Shown piece by piece: positions 28,919 through 39,164 of a stretch of 64,000 nucleotides of DNA. Position 1 is the stretch's first letter, and each line of letters begins with the position of its first letter. The notes beneath the pieces were generated by a model. That model saw only the letters and a program-made list of their open reading frames with translations, was not told the origin of the DNA and made no database searches. Made by a program: the position numbers and the translations under genes. The stretch covers positions 310,001-374,000 of the forward strand of contig NZ_FNRQ01000001.1 in NCBI RefSeq assembly GCF_900107685.1, read 5' to 3'. The stretch comes from Paraburkholderia sartisoli (GTDB lineage Bacteria; Pseudomonadota; Gammaproteobacteria; Burkholderiales; Burkholderiaceae).

Positions 28919-31900
28919 ATGAATAATCATATCTACCGGCTTGTGTTCAGCAGGCCGCGGGGCATGCTGGTCGCTGTCGCCGAAACGGCTGTTGCGACAG
29001 GCAAAGCAGATCGGGGTGAAACCACCGCGCATCGTTCTTCCACGCGCCCGGCGGTTTCGCTGTTCATGTTGCGGCACGCGGCACTGGGTGCATTGATGCT
29101 GGCCGGTGCGGTGACGGCGGTACATGCGCAGATTGTGCCGGGTGGCACCAACGCGCCGTCGGTGATCCAGACACAGAACGGTCTGCCACAGGTCAATGTG
29201 AACAGACCGTCGGGCGGCGGGGTATCGATGAATACCTATAGCCAGTTCGACGTTCAGAAAAGCGGGGCGATCCTCAATAACTCGCCCACAGTCGTGAACA
29301 CGCAGCAGGCGGGCTATGTCAACGGCAATCCGAATTTCGGCCCGGGCCAGTCCGCACGCATCATCGTCAATCAGGTCAACAGCCTCAATCCATCCCAGCT
29401 ACGGGGTTACGTAGAGGTGGCAGGCAGCCGGGCAGAGGTGGTGGTGGCAAACCCATCAGGTCTGGTGATCGACGGGGGCGGATTTATCAACACCAGCCGC
29501 GCGATCCTGACGACTGGTGTTCCTCAGTTTGATGGAAGTGGCGCACTCACGGGCTTCGATGTTTCGGGTGGACTGGTGGCGGTTCAGGGACAGGGGCTGA
29601 ACGCGTCTAACGTTGATCAGGTGGACCTGATTGCCCGCGCCGTGCAGGCAAACGCAGCGATCTACGGCAACACGCTGAATGTCGTCACGGGCGCGAACCA
29701 CGTCGATCACGATACGCTCGCGGCAACACCGATCGCGGGGAGCGGCGCCGCTCCTTCGGTTGCGATTGACGTGAGCCAGCTCGGCGGCATGTATGCGAAC
29801 CGGATTTTTCTTGCCAGTAACGAACATGGCGTGGGCGTTTCGAACGAAGGTGTCATTGCCGCTCAGGTGGGCGACCTGACACTCACCACGCAAGGTCGTC
29901 TTGTGCTGTCGGGCCGCACCACCGCAAGCGGCAATATGGCGCTCTCGGCCACCGGTGGGCTCGACAATAGCGGCACCACATACGCACAGCAGGGCATATC
30001 GATCAATACCGCCGCGGACCTCACGAACAGCGGCACGCTCGCCGCGCAGCAGAATACGACTGTCAACGCGGGCACCGTCGCCTCGACTGGCACGCTTGGC
30101 GCCGGGATCAACACCGACGGTTCGATTGCGAACGCAGGCGACCTGAACGTGTCCGCATCCGGCGTGCTGTCGGCGACGGGCCACAACGCGGCGGGCGGCA
30201 ACGCGTCCCTTTTTGGGGCGTCAATGAACCTCGCGGGCGCTCAGACGTCGGCCAACGGTAACCTCGCCCTCAGCGCGGGCGCGGGCGATCTGAACCTCAC
30301 GGGTGCTACTACCACCGCAGGCGGCACGCTGTCAGCGAACGCGCAGGGGACGTTGACGAATGACAACGGTGCGCTTGCCGCGTCCGGCGGGCAAACGATT
30401 GTGGCTGGCGCCCTGTCGAACGCGGGCGGCCAGATCATTTCGCAGTCGACACTCGACATCCATACCGCTGGCGCCGTAAACAACCGCCAGGGCATCCTCC
30501 AGGCGGCCGGGCATGAGAATGTCAATGCCGCCTCGCTCGACAATACGGCAGGCCGTGTTGTTTCGTTAAACGCGGACGGGTTGGGCGTGAGCACGAGCGG
30601 CGCGCTCGTCAATGCGACGGGCACCACGGCCACAGGCGCAACAGGCGGCGTCATCGGCGGCAACGGTGCGCTGGACCTGTCCGCAGCCTCGATCTCGAAC
30701 CAGGGGCAAATCGACGCAAGCGGTAACGCAAGCGTGCGCGCCCAGTCGCTGGTCAACGATGCTGGCAGCATCGCCGCAGGCGGCAATCTCGCCATGACGG
30801 TCAGCGGGGCGCTCAGCAACCGCAGCGGTACGCTCTCAGGTTCTGACACGTCGGTGTCGGCCGTCTCGGTGGACAACACCACGGGCACGATCGAAGGCGA
30901 CCAGCTGGCCCTTTCGACCACAGGTGACCTCGTCAATCGCAATGGCGGCAACATCCGCCAGTACGGAAGCGCCGACCAGAGCGTTTCCGTCGGCGGCACG
31001 CTTGACGATACGGGCGGCACGATCGCGTCCAATGCGAATAACCTCAACGTATCAGCGCAGTCACTCACGAACGACAGCGGGATAATCCAGCACGCCGGCA
31101 CGGGGACACTCACTGTCACGACGCTGGGCGCATTGTCGAACGTCAACGGGCAGATCGCGACCAATGGTGCGCTCAACACACAGGCCGCAAGCCTGGACAA
31201 CACGACGGGCAGCATATCTGCGCAGGATGCGATGACGCTCGATGCGGGCAATGGCGTCATGAACCACGGCGGCACGCTTTACGGGCAGGCTGGTCTGACG
31301 GCGACCACGCAGGGCGCGTTCGACAACAGCGCGGGCTCCGTGCAAACAGGCGGCAATCTGTCGGTGATGGCCGGCGGCGCGCTCTCGAATGCGAATGGCA
31401 CGATTTCGGCGAACGGAGCGCATGGCGCGGCGACTGTTTCGGCCGCGAGCATCGATAACACCTCCGGCATGCTCACGAACAGCGGCGATGGCTCGACCGC
31501 GGCCACGGCGGTCACTGGCATCACGAATACCGGCGGCACGCTGGGCGGTAACGGAGACGTGACGGTTGACGCGCAGACGCTCACCAATACCGCAAACGCG
31601 AAGCTTGTCGCGGGCGGCGCAGCTAACCTGAACGTGTCGGGTGGCCTCAATAATTCGGGCGGTACGATATACGGCGGCACGGCGCTGAACATCAACCAGT
31701 CCGGCGCCACGGTGACAAACGATGGTGGCACGCTCGAAGGTAGCCAGGACATATCGGTGCAGGTCGCATCGCTTTCCAACGCAGGTGGTGCGATCAGGGC
31801 CAACCGGGACATCACGGCGAGTGGCGCGATGAGCGGTGACGGCGTGATGGCAGCGGGTGGCAACCTGTCGCTGACGGCCACCGGCGACTACACCAACAGC

Positions 31901-34900
31901 GCATCAAACAGCCTGCATGCGGACGGTAACCTGTCGGTCGCGGCGACAGGGACGCTCACGAACAGCGGCGCGCTTGCCGCAGGCGGCGCCACGACAGTGT
32001 CCGGCGCGAGCGTGGTCAACCAGGCCGGCGCCGATATCGACGGCACAACCACGACAGTCAACGCGTTGGGCTCGCTCATTAACGCGGGCCGTATCGAGGG
32101 CAACACGGTCACGACGAACAGCTCGACGCTTGCCAACACGGGCACGGTGATCGGCAATACCGTGCAGGTCAATGCCAGCGATGTGCAGAACAGTGGTGCT
32201 GCGGCCGTGATCGCGGCCGCACAGACGCTGAAAATCCACGCGTCCAATTCAGTATCGAACACCGATGGTGCATTGATCTACAGCGCGGGGAACCTCGAAA
32301 TCGCAAAGGACGGTGTGCGCGATGGGTCGGGCATGCTCGCGGACCAGACCGGCACCCTCACGAACAGTGCCTCGACGATCGAGGCGGCGGGTGACATCGA
32401 CATTGCCGCGCACACCGTCAACAACCTTCGCACGGGCGTCGTTACGCAGGCCGGCGCCGCGCAGAATACCGGCTCCACAACGCTTACGCTCTGGACGGGG
32501 GGCATGTCGATCGATGAACTCGGCTCCTACCAGAGTTCGGTGTACTCGCAGTGGAACTGGAATCCGGGCGGCATCGGCACGGAGAGCATCGGCAAGCTTG
32601 CGCAGCCCATTACGGTGACGGTGCCCAAATCGCAGGTCACGAACCTGGATGCGACGGCCCAGACGTTTTCACTTACGCAGCCGTTGACCGACACGTACGT
32701 CAGTGCCTCAACTCCGCTGGTTCAGGTTTGCAACAGTCACGACTTTTGCCACTACGAAAACACCAGCGCGACGCGCACCATCACGAACAATGCGACCCAG
32801 TGGTACAACAGCATCGCCGATAACGGCAGCACGTACACGATCACGTTCTGGCCGGACTACAACCCCAGCACGAACATCCGCCCGGACCAGGTGTCGATGC
32901 GCTATGACCTGGGCACCGACAGCCACGACTACGCCGAGATGTCGCGCACGGTGACGACGACTGGCACCACCGACCAGCTCGTGAGCGCGGGCACGCAGGC
33001 CACTCTCCGGGCGCAGGGCGCGATCCGTATCAACTCGGACGGCGGCGCCATCAACAATGCCTCGTCAACGATGGCTGCGGGCGGTGATCTCATCCGTCGC
33101 GCCACGGGCGGCAGCGTGAACGACACGGGTACGGTGCTGCAGCAGACCATCACGCAGGATGCGCAGTCGACCTACTACTGGCACCAGAAGACAGGCGGCG
33201 ACTCCGATACAAAGGTTGTCGACGACGGCATCACGCAGAGTACGACGACCGTGGCGGCGCTGCCCGCGATCGCGACGGCCAATGGCGCGGTGCAGACCGG
33301 CGCACAGACCATTAATGTCGCAAGCGTCAATCGCGTTGGCCAGACCGTGAGCGGCTCCGGCGTGACCGGCGGCGACGCGACGGGCACGCAGCTCGGCAAC
33401 CTGTCGGGACAGACGCATCGTCCGCAGACCCTGGGTAGCGCCTCGGGTGGCATTCCGAACCTGACGTTGCCCGTGAACGGGCTGTACACATACCAGACGT
33501 TGCCCGGCTCGACGTACCTGATCGCAACCGATCCGCGCCTGACAAGCTACAGCAGTTTCATCTCGAGCAACTACATGCTCAGCGCGCTTGGCCTGAATCC
33601 GCAAACCACGGAGAAGCGGCTGGGGGATGGCGCCTATGAAGAGCAACTGGTGATGGACCAGGTCACGCAACTGACCGGTCGCACGTTTCTGGGTTCGTAC
33701 ACCGACAATCTCGACGAATACACGGCGCTGATGAACAACGGCGTCGCGTATGCGAAGGCGTTCGATCTGACCCCGGGCGTCGGGCTGACTGATGCGCAGA
33801 TGCAGCAGCTTACGACCGACATGGTCTGGCTCGTGTCGCAGACCGTGACCTTGCCGGATGGCACGCAGCAGACCGTGCTGGTGCCCAGGCTCTATCTGGC
33901 ACAGGGCGACACCGTCGACCTGCAGGATAGCGGTGCAATCGTCGCGGGTAACGCGGTGAGCCTGAACGCCACGGGCGACGTGAGCAATAGCGGCCACATC
34001 GTGAGCGACGTGGCGACGACCGTGCTCGGCAACAACATCGTCAACAGTGGCGTGATCGGCAGTAGTGGCACGACGACGGTCGCGGCTGTTCAGGATGTGC
34101 GCAATGTGAGTGGCCGTATCGGTGGTGCCGAAACCGTGGTGCTGGCCGGGCGGGATGTGGTCGACGAAACGGCGACCTCCAACGTTTCGAACACGCTGCA
34201 CGAGGGCGGCTTCACTTCAAGCGCGTCTTCCCAGAGCACGCAGGCGACCGGCACGATCTCGGCGTCTGACAATGCGGTGGTTCTGGCCGGGCGTGATGTG
34301 AACCTTGCCGGTGCGGCGATCCAGTCGGGCAACAACACATTCGTCGGTGCGGGTCGGAATATCAATGTTGGCACGACGACGTTGGCGGCAACGCAGGACG
34401 CGGGCACCAACGACGGGCTGAATGGCGGCCATGACGGCACGACGAAGAATGTCGGTAGCACGATCACGACGGGCGGCAGCTTCACGAGTGTGTCGGGCGG
34501 CGACACCACGCTCACCGATGCCACAGTGAAGTCGGGTAGCGATGCGACGCTGATCGCGGCGAACAATCTGACGGTGACGGCGGCGACAGATACGCATTCC
34601 CACAATGAGCAGTCGCTTGGCGGACCCCTGTCGAAGCACACGAGTTCGAGCTACGACGAGACGGTACAGGGCAGCAACCTGAACGCCGGCAACAACCTGA
34701 CGCTGGGCGCGGGCCAGACGGCGACTGCTTCCGGGCTGCTATCGCAGTATCACGTGAGTGTGGCCGGGGATGCGCCGGGCGGCGGTGGCAATCTGTCGGT
34801 GCTGGGTTCTAGCGCAACGACCGGTTCCACGGCTGCGGACGGTACGACAAACGGTGGCGTGACCACGCTCGCTGCAACTGGCGACGTGACGATCGGCTCG

Positions 34901-37900
34901 GTGAGCGAAACCCACGATTCGCAGAGCTGGTCGCATACGGATCACTCGGGTTTCCTGTCGAGCGACAAAACGACTGACCGGACGTCCTCGCACACGGTTG
35001 ATGCGGCCGGCTCGACCGTCTCGGGCGATACGGTGAGCGCAATGGCCGGCCACGACCTGACAATCGCGGGGTCGACCGTCGCTTCGACGAACGACATGGC
35101 GCTGTCGGCCGGACACGACCTGACGATCACGACCACGCAGGACACGAGCGAGAGCAGCCATTTTCATGAGGAAACGAAGTCGGGGCTTGGTGCGACCGGC
35201 GGGGCGGGTATTTCGTATGGCACGAGCGATACGAAGGACACGACGAACGACAGTTCGGTGGCGCAGAACGGCAGTCTGGTCGGCAGCACGAACGGCAGCG
35301 TGAGGATGACGGCGGGCAACAACCTGCACATCACCGGCAGCGACGTGATCGCGGCGCAGGATGTAACGGGTACGGCGGCGAACGTGATCATCGATGCGGC
35401 GACCGGCACGAATCATCACGACGAAACGCAGGAGACGAAGACGAGTGGATTTACGCTCGGTATAGGCGGGTCCGTGGGACAGGCGATCTCCAGCGCAGTT
35501 GACCAGGCTCACGCCGAGGGCGACAGTCAGGATGGGCGTGCCAAGGCGCTGCACGCGATCGCGGCGGTGGGCAATGCGGGGGATGCAGCCGGGCAGCTCG
35601 CTTCGGGGGGCACGCCGGACGTGAGCATCGAGTTGAGCTGGGGGACGAGCCAGTCGAAGAACACCTTCACGGAAGACCAGGCGACGCAGACAGGCTCGAC
35701 CGTGAAAGCAGGCGGCACGGTGGCGTTCACGGCGACTGGTAACGACACGCCGGGCAGCGGCAACATCACTATTGCAGGCTCGGACGTGAGCGGAAAGGAC
35801 GTTGCGCTGACTGCAAAAGACCAGGTGAATCTGCTGAACTCGACGAACGCGGATTCGACCCGTAGCACCAATAAATCGAGCAGCGCGAGCGTTGGCGTGT
35901 CGTATGGCACCAAAGGCTGGGGTGTATCGGCCTCGATGTCCAATGCCCATGGCGACGCGAATTCGGATGCGGCAACCCAGAACAACACGCATGTGACGGC
36001 GAGCAATGCCGTGTTGATCGTCTCGGGCGGCGACACGAACATCATCGGTGCGGATGTGAGCGGCAAGCACGTGTCGGCGGATGTGGGCGGCAACTTGAAT
36101 ATCGCATCGATACAGGACACGACGCAGAGTAGCGCCCATCAGGAAAGCACGAGCGGCGGGTTCAGCATCAGCCAGGGCGGCGGCAGCGCGAGCTTCAGCA
36201 GCCAGCACGGCAGCGCGAGCGGCAGCTATGCGGCGGTCAGCGAGCAGGCGGGGATTCAGGCGGGCACCGGCGGTTTCGACATCAACGTGAAGGGCAACAC
36301 GGACCTGACGGGGGCGTACATTGCGAGCGATGCGGACCCCACGCGTAACACGCTCACCACAGGCACCTTGACGTATTCGAACATTCAGAATCACTCGGAT
36401 TACAGTTCGTCGACGAGCGGTTTCAGCGCCAGTACACAGGGCGCCACGCCCATGATCGGTCAGTCCGACAGCGGCCATTCGAGTGCCACGGCGAAGAGCG
36501 CCGTCAGCCCGGGCACGATCACCCTGACCAACGCAGCGGGCCAGACACAGGACGTCGCCAGTCTGAATCGCGATACGTCGAGCCTGAACGGGACGGTCGC
36601 GAAGCTGCCGGATGTGAGCACGGTGCTGGGGAAAGAGACCGATGTGATGAACGCGGCGAACGCGGCTGGCGAGGCAGTGGCGAAGGATGTTGGGACCTAT
36701 GCGGACTATCGTGAGAAGTCGGCGAAGGACGGTGCGAAAGCGGCAAACCTGCTGGGGGAAACAGACCAGGCCGCTCAATACCAGCAGGACGCGGCGGACT
36801 GGTCGGAAGGTGGTGCGGATCGTGTTGGTATGCACATTGTTGCGGGTGCGGTGATTGGCGGACTGGGTGGAGGCGGGGCCATCGACGCGCTGGGTGGTGC
36901 AGCCGGTGCGGGCCTGTCTGCGACGCTGGCGCCGAAGCTGAATGATCTGAGCCAGACGATTGCGGATGCGGATCCGACCGGCAATGCCACCGTCGACCGA
37001 ATGCTGGGGCAGGGTATTGCAAACGTCGTGGCCGGAGCGGCGGGGGCGGCCGTGGGTGGCAATGCGGGTGCCTTTACCGCGTCGAATACGGACATGTACA
37101 ACCGGCAGTTGCATCAGAGCGAATACGACCTCGCCAAGAAGGAAGCTAAGTTGGTCGCACAGCAACTCGGTATTTCGGTTGAAGATGCTGAAGGCCGAAT
37201 CGTTGCGGAGTTGCAGCGTAACGTTGATGGGCAGACGGCACAGGCTGACGGTGGTGTGCATGACTACCAGGTGCGATCTATCCTTGGTTGCCAGATGCTT
37301 GAGTGCAATGCGTCATCGATCGATCCGAACTACTGGAATCACGGATATAACTCCCAGTACATAGCATCGAATCAGGTCGCGTACACACTTGGTCTTTCGC
37401 AAGGCACCAACGGGCAAACGTACAATGGCCTCGTTACGAGTAATGTGCAGAACAACCCGATAAGTACTGCGATTGCTGGCGCAGGGATGATTGGATTGGG
37501 TACTGTGACCGGCGCGGGGCTCGCTACATTGGGGATGATGGGCGCAGGTTCCACAATAGGGATGGCTGCAAATGGCGGTGTCCAGTTGTACAACAGCCAG
37601 CCGTTCGACTGGGCGGGTTTCGGAATGGCGGGTCTGACTGGCGGCGCTTCTACCGGAATGGGATTTATACCCGCATTGCTTATCAATACCGGCGGAGCGC
37701 TGGCTAGCTCGGCAATCGCCGGTCAGAACCCGAATGGTTCGATGGCAGGCGCGGCTGCGGGAACGGCTGTGGGCTATCCACTTGGCGCCGCTGCTGAGTC
37801 TGGTCTCAACAAGGCGTTGAATCCGTGGTATCGCCAGGAATGGATAGATATTGGGATCGGGATTTCAAAGTATGTGCCGGAGAGCCTAATTCCATCGTGG

Positions 37901-37984
37901 GCTGGTGCCGCCTTGGGCGGTGTTGCGCAGGAGAAGGCCGGGGGAGCGGTGCAAAACAAAGTAGATGGAGCCACCAATAAATGA
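28919..37984 (+). CDS. bcpA: BcpA/CdiA-type contact-dependent inhibition exoprotein (TpsA)
   Basis: This 3021-residue secreted filamentous protein has, in order: an extended signal peptide of the ESPR type (MNNHIYRLVFSRPRGMLVAV, 1-24) with a hydrophobic core ending TAVHAQ (about 50-71); a TPS secretion domain (about 72-370) with NPSG in place of the usual NPNG; and FHA-1 repeats to about 1190. A non-repetitive segment (about 1195-1340) with Cys1271 and Cys1277 resembles a receptor-binding region. FHA-2 repeats run to about 2560. The pretoxin part has the landmark DMYNRQLH at 2725-2732 and Cys2791/Cys2796. The final 240 residues are Gly/Ala-rich and hydrophobic with no nuclease motif visible. 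By analogy with Burkholderia CDI, BcpB exports it and the C-terminus is delivered to neighbours on contact. Confidence 0.93.
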   Translation: MNNHIYRLVFSRPRGMLVAVAETAVATGKADRGETTAHRSSTRPAVSLFMLRHAALGALMLAGAVTAVHAQIVPGGTNAPSVIQTQNGLPQVNVNRPSGGGVSMNTYSQFDVQKSGAILNNSPTVVNTQQAGYVNGNPNFGPGQSARIIVNQVNSLNPSQLRGYVEVAGSRAEVVVANPSGLVIDGGGFINTSRAILTTGVPQFDGSGALTGFDVSGGLVAVQGQGLNASNVDQVDLIARAVQANAAIYGNTLNVVTGANHVDHDTLAATPIAGSGAAPSVAIDVSQLGGMYANRIFLASNEHGVGVSNEGVIAAQVGDLTLTTQGRLVLSGRTTASGNMALSATGGLDNSGTTYAQQGISINTAADLTNSGTLAAQQNTTVNAGTVASTGTLGAGINTDGSIANAGDLNVSASGVLSATGHNAAGGNASLFGASMNLAGAQTSANGNLALSAGAGDLNLTGATTTAGGTLSANAQGTLTNDNGALAASGGQTIVAGALSNAGGQIISQSTLDIHTAGAVNNRQGILQAAGHENVNAASLDNTAGRVVSLNADGLGVSTSGALVNATGTTATGATGGVIGGNGALDLSAASISNQGQIDASGNASVRAQSLVNDAGSIAAGGNLAMTVSGALSNRSGTLSGSDTSVSAVSVDNTTGTIEGDQLALSTTGDLVNRNGGNIRQYGSADQSVSVGGTLDDTGGTIASNANNLNVSAQSLTNDSGIIQHAGTGTLTVTTLGALSNVNGQIATNGALNTQAASLDNTTGSISAQDAMTLDAGNGVMNHGGTLYGQAGLTATTQGAFDNSAGSVQTGGNLSVMAGGALSNANGTISANGAHGAATVSAASIDNTSGMLTNSGDGSTAATAVTGITNTGGTLGGNGDVTVDAQTLTNTANAKLVAGGAANLNVSGGLNNSGGTIYGGTALNINQSGATVTNDGGTLEGSQDISVQVASLSNAGGAIRANRDITASGAMSGDGVMAAGGNLSLTATGDYTNSASNSLHADGNLSVAATGTLTNSGALAAGGATTVSGASVVNQAGADIDGTTTTVNALGSLINAGRIEGNTVTTNSSTLANTGTVIGNTVQVNASDVQNSGAAAVIAAAQTLKIHASNSVSNTDGALIYSAGNLEIAKDGVRDGSGMLADQTGTLTNSASTIEAAGDIDIAAHTVNNLRTGVVTQAGAAQNTGSTTLTLWTGGMSIDELGSYQSSVYSQWNWNPGGIGTESIGKLAQPITVTVPKSQVTNLDATAQTFSLTQPLTDTYVSASTPLVQVCNSHDFCHYENTSATRTITNNATQWYNSIADNGSTYTITFWPDYNPSTNIRPDQVSMRYDLGTDSHDYAEMSRTVTTTGTTDQLVSAGTQATLRAQGAIRINSDGGAINNASSTMAAGGDLIRRATGGSVNDTGTVLQQTITQDAQSTYYWHQKTGGDSDTKVVDDGITQSTTTVAALPAIATANGAVQTGAQTINVASVNRVGQTVSGSGVTGGDATGTQLGNLSGQTHRPQTLGSASGGIPNLTLPVNGLYTYQTLPGSTYLIATDPRLTSYSSFISSNYMLSALGLNPQTTEKRLGDGAYEEQLVMDQVTQLTGRTFLGSYTDNLDEYTALMNNGVAYAKAFDLTPGVGLTDAQMQQLTTDMVWLVSQTVTLPDGTQQTVLVPRLYLAQGDTVDLQDSGAIVAGNAVSLNATGDVSNSGHIVSDVATTVLGNNIVNSGVIGSSGTTTVAAVQDVRNVSGRIGGAETVVLAGRDVVDETATSNVSNTLHEGGFTSSASSQSTQATGTISASDNAVVLAGRDVNLAGAAIQSGNNTFVGAGRNINVGTTTLAATQDAGTNDGLNGGHDGTTKNVGSTITTGGSFTSVSGGDTTLTDATVKSGSDATLIAANNLTVTAATDTHSHNEQSLGGPLSKHTSSSYDETVQGSNLNAGNNLTLGAGQTATASGLLSQYHVSVAGDAPGGGGNLSVLGSSATTGSTAADGTTNGGVTTLAATGDVTIGSVSETHDSQSWSHTDHSGFLSSDKTTDRTSSHTVDAAGSTVSGDTVSAMAGHDLTIAGSTVASTNDMALSAGHDLTITTTQDTSESSHFHEETKSGLGATGGAGISYGTSDTKDTTNDSSVAQNGSLVGSTNGSVRMTAGNNLHITGSDVIAAQDVTGTAANVIIDAATGTNHHDETQETKTSGFTLGIGGSVGQAISSAVDQAHAEGDSQDGRAKALHAIAAVGNAGDAAGQLASGGTPDVSIELSWGTSQSKNTFTEDQATQTGSTVKAGGTVAFTATGNDTPGSGNITIAGSDVSGKDVALTAKDQVNLLNSTNADSTRSTNKSSSASVGVSYGTKGWGVSASMSNAHGDANSDAATQNNTHVTASNAVLIVSGGDTNIIGADVSGKHVSADVGGNLNIASIQDTTQSSAHQESTSGGFSISQGGGSASFSSQHGSASGSYAAVSEQAGIQAGTGGFDINVKGNTDLTGAYIASDADPTRNTLTTGTLTYSNIQNHSDYSSSTSGFSASTQGATPMIGQSDSGHSSATAKSAVSPGTITLTNAAGQTQDVASLNRDTSSLNGTVAKLPDVSTVLGKETDVMNAANAAGEAVAKDVGTYADYREKSAKDGAKAANLLGETDQAAQYQQDAADWSEGGADRVGMHIVAGAVIGGLGGGGAIDALGGAAGAGLSATLAPKLNDLSQTIADADPTGNATVDRMLGQGIANVVAGAAGAAVGGNAGAFTASNTDMYNRQLHQSEYDLAKKEAKLVAQQLGISVEDAEGRIVAELQRNVDGQTAQADGGVHDYQVRSILGCQMLECNASSIDPNYWNHGYNSQYIASNQVAYTLGLSQGTNGQTYNGLVTSNVQNNPISTAIAGAGMIGLGTVTGAGLATLGMMGAGSTIGMAANGGVQLYNSQPFDWAGFGMAGLTGGASTGMGFIPALLINTGGALASSAIAGQNPNGSMAGAAAGTAVGYPLGAAAESGLNKALNPWYRQEWIDIGIGISKYVPESLIPSWAGAALGGVAQEKAGGAVQNKVDGATNK

Positions 37985-38232
37985 AGCCCAAGACTAGCTT
38001 CGAACTGTTTCGCTGGATGTACTACGTGTTGCTCTGGCTAATTGTTATGGGACTTGGCGTCGCCATCATTGAGCTGGCAGTTGGCCCTGCCCTTCAATGG
38101 CTATTGAATGACATTCCCTACCGGCTGCCCACATGGGAGCGTGCAGGCCGGATGACCTTGTTCATTGTATTCATGGGCTTCTTTGCGGGCACAGTGACGT
38201 GGTTTTGCGAAAAGAAGGCGTCTGGCCGATAA
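37981..38232 (+). CDS. bcpI: Candidate CDI immunity protein, 2-TM membrane protein
   Basis: This is an 83-residue protein with hydrophobic segments at about 12-35 and 59-76 and a basic end (CEKKASGR). Its ATG overlaps the bcpA stop codon (ATGA at 37981-37984), the standard toxin-immunity coupling. CDI immunity genes always follow the toxin end directly, so this position is strong evidence even without a recognised domain. An integral inner-membrane immunity protein fits a toxin that attacks the membrane. I see no nuclease-inhibitor features. Confidence 0.75.
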   Translation: MKPKTSFELFRWMYYVLLWLIVMGLGVAIIELAVGPALQWLLNDIPYRLPTWERAGRMTLFIVFMGFFAGTVTWFCEKKASGR

Positions 38233-38248
38233 ATCCGGGCGAATCATC

Positions 38249-39164
38249 GACATGTACAACCGGCAGCTACATCCGGACGAGCGGCAATGGGCGAAAGATA
38301 ACGCCAAACAGTTTGCACAGTTCTACGAGGACAAGACCGGCCAGTCGATCACGGCGGATCAGGCGCAGAACATGTTGCTGGCGAACGGTTACCGTCTGGT
38401 CGATGCAGCAGCAAGCAAGGGGCCTGGTGGCGACGCGACTTATTAGCCAGAACAGCAACGGACTGTTCACGGCGACGCCGGCGGAGTACAACAGTCCGTT
38501 CCTGTATGGCAATAGCAATCACTCATTGACGCCGGAGCAGGCGGCACTTCCAGGGGCGGTTGCTAATCCGGCTGCGGGTCTCGCCGCTGCGGCGCTGATA
38601 ACGGGCGGTCTTGCTGCGGGTCCGGCGTTGGCCGCTTTGCCAGGTGCACCAATCTTTAGTGCGAGCGGCATTCTAGGTTCGGGTACGTGGGTCTCGCCGG
38701 TTGGGACAGGGTTGATCAGTGCGGGTTCGCAATACCTTCAGAATGGGACGATCAACCCGGTGGACCTGGCAACCAGCTTTGGTACCGGCATGGCAGGTGC
38801 ATATGGCGGGCTGGCGTGGAATGTGTTTGTGAACGGCGCGGGTGGTGCGGCAGGTACGGCGATCAATAACGTTGTATATGGCAAGAACGACAGCATCATT
38901 GGATCGGGCATTACAAGTGGCGCGTTTAGCACGGTTGGTTACGGCGCAGGTTTGCTTACGGGGAACACGATCAATTCGGCGATGCGACCAACTATTGATA
39001 ACGCAGGATCTTGGGTTAGCACTGGGGTTTGGTCAGGCGGTGGCTACAATATTTTTAACCCAAACAATACGGCAGTTATCGGTGCAGGATTCCTTGGCGG
39101 AACGATGCAGGAAATCATACAAAGCACAATCAGCAATATGCAAAAACCAGGGAGCGGGAAATGA
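38249..39164 (+). pseudogene. Displaced (orphan) CdiA C-terminal toxin module, frameshifted
   Basis: Starting 17 nt after the bcpI stop, this segment opens with the same landmark as bcpA (DMYNRQLH; 18 identical nt at 37091-37108 and 38249-38266) but has no start or secretion parts. Its first frame runs to a TAG at 38444-38446. The protein-like sequence then continues in another frame (ISQNSNGLFTATPAEYN) to TGA at 39164. Adding two bases (AT) at TATT near 38442 would restore one frame, reading DATYISQNSNGLF, so a 2-bp deletion is the simplest cause. The downstream part, about 180 residues, is Gly/Ala-rich and hydrophobic, like the toxin end of bcpA. Confidence 0.8.

Noticed and set aside
34739-37261. 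Long minus-strand open frame (840 codons) across bcpA
   Set aside because: It mirrors the repetitive, GC-rich bcpA coding strand, is Arg/His-rich and matches no family; bcpA is clearly the real gene.
37583-37594. QLYN at BcpA residues 2889-2892 as the Burkholderia toxin boundary motif
   Set aside because: The published motif has an Asn two residues before the Gln or Glu; here that position is Gly, and the displaced module does not share QLYN. The boundary stays undecided, and I used the repeated DMYNRQLH as landmark.
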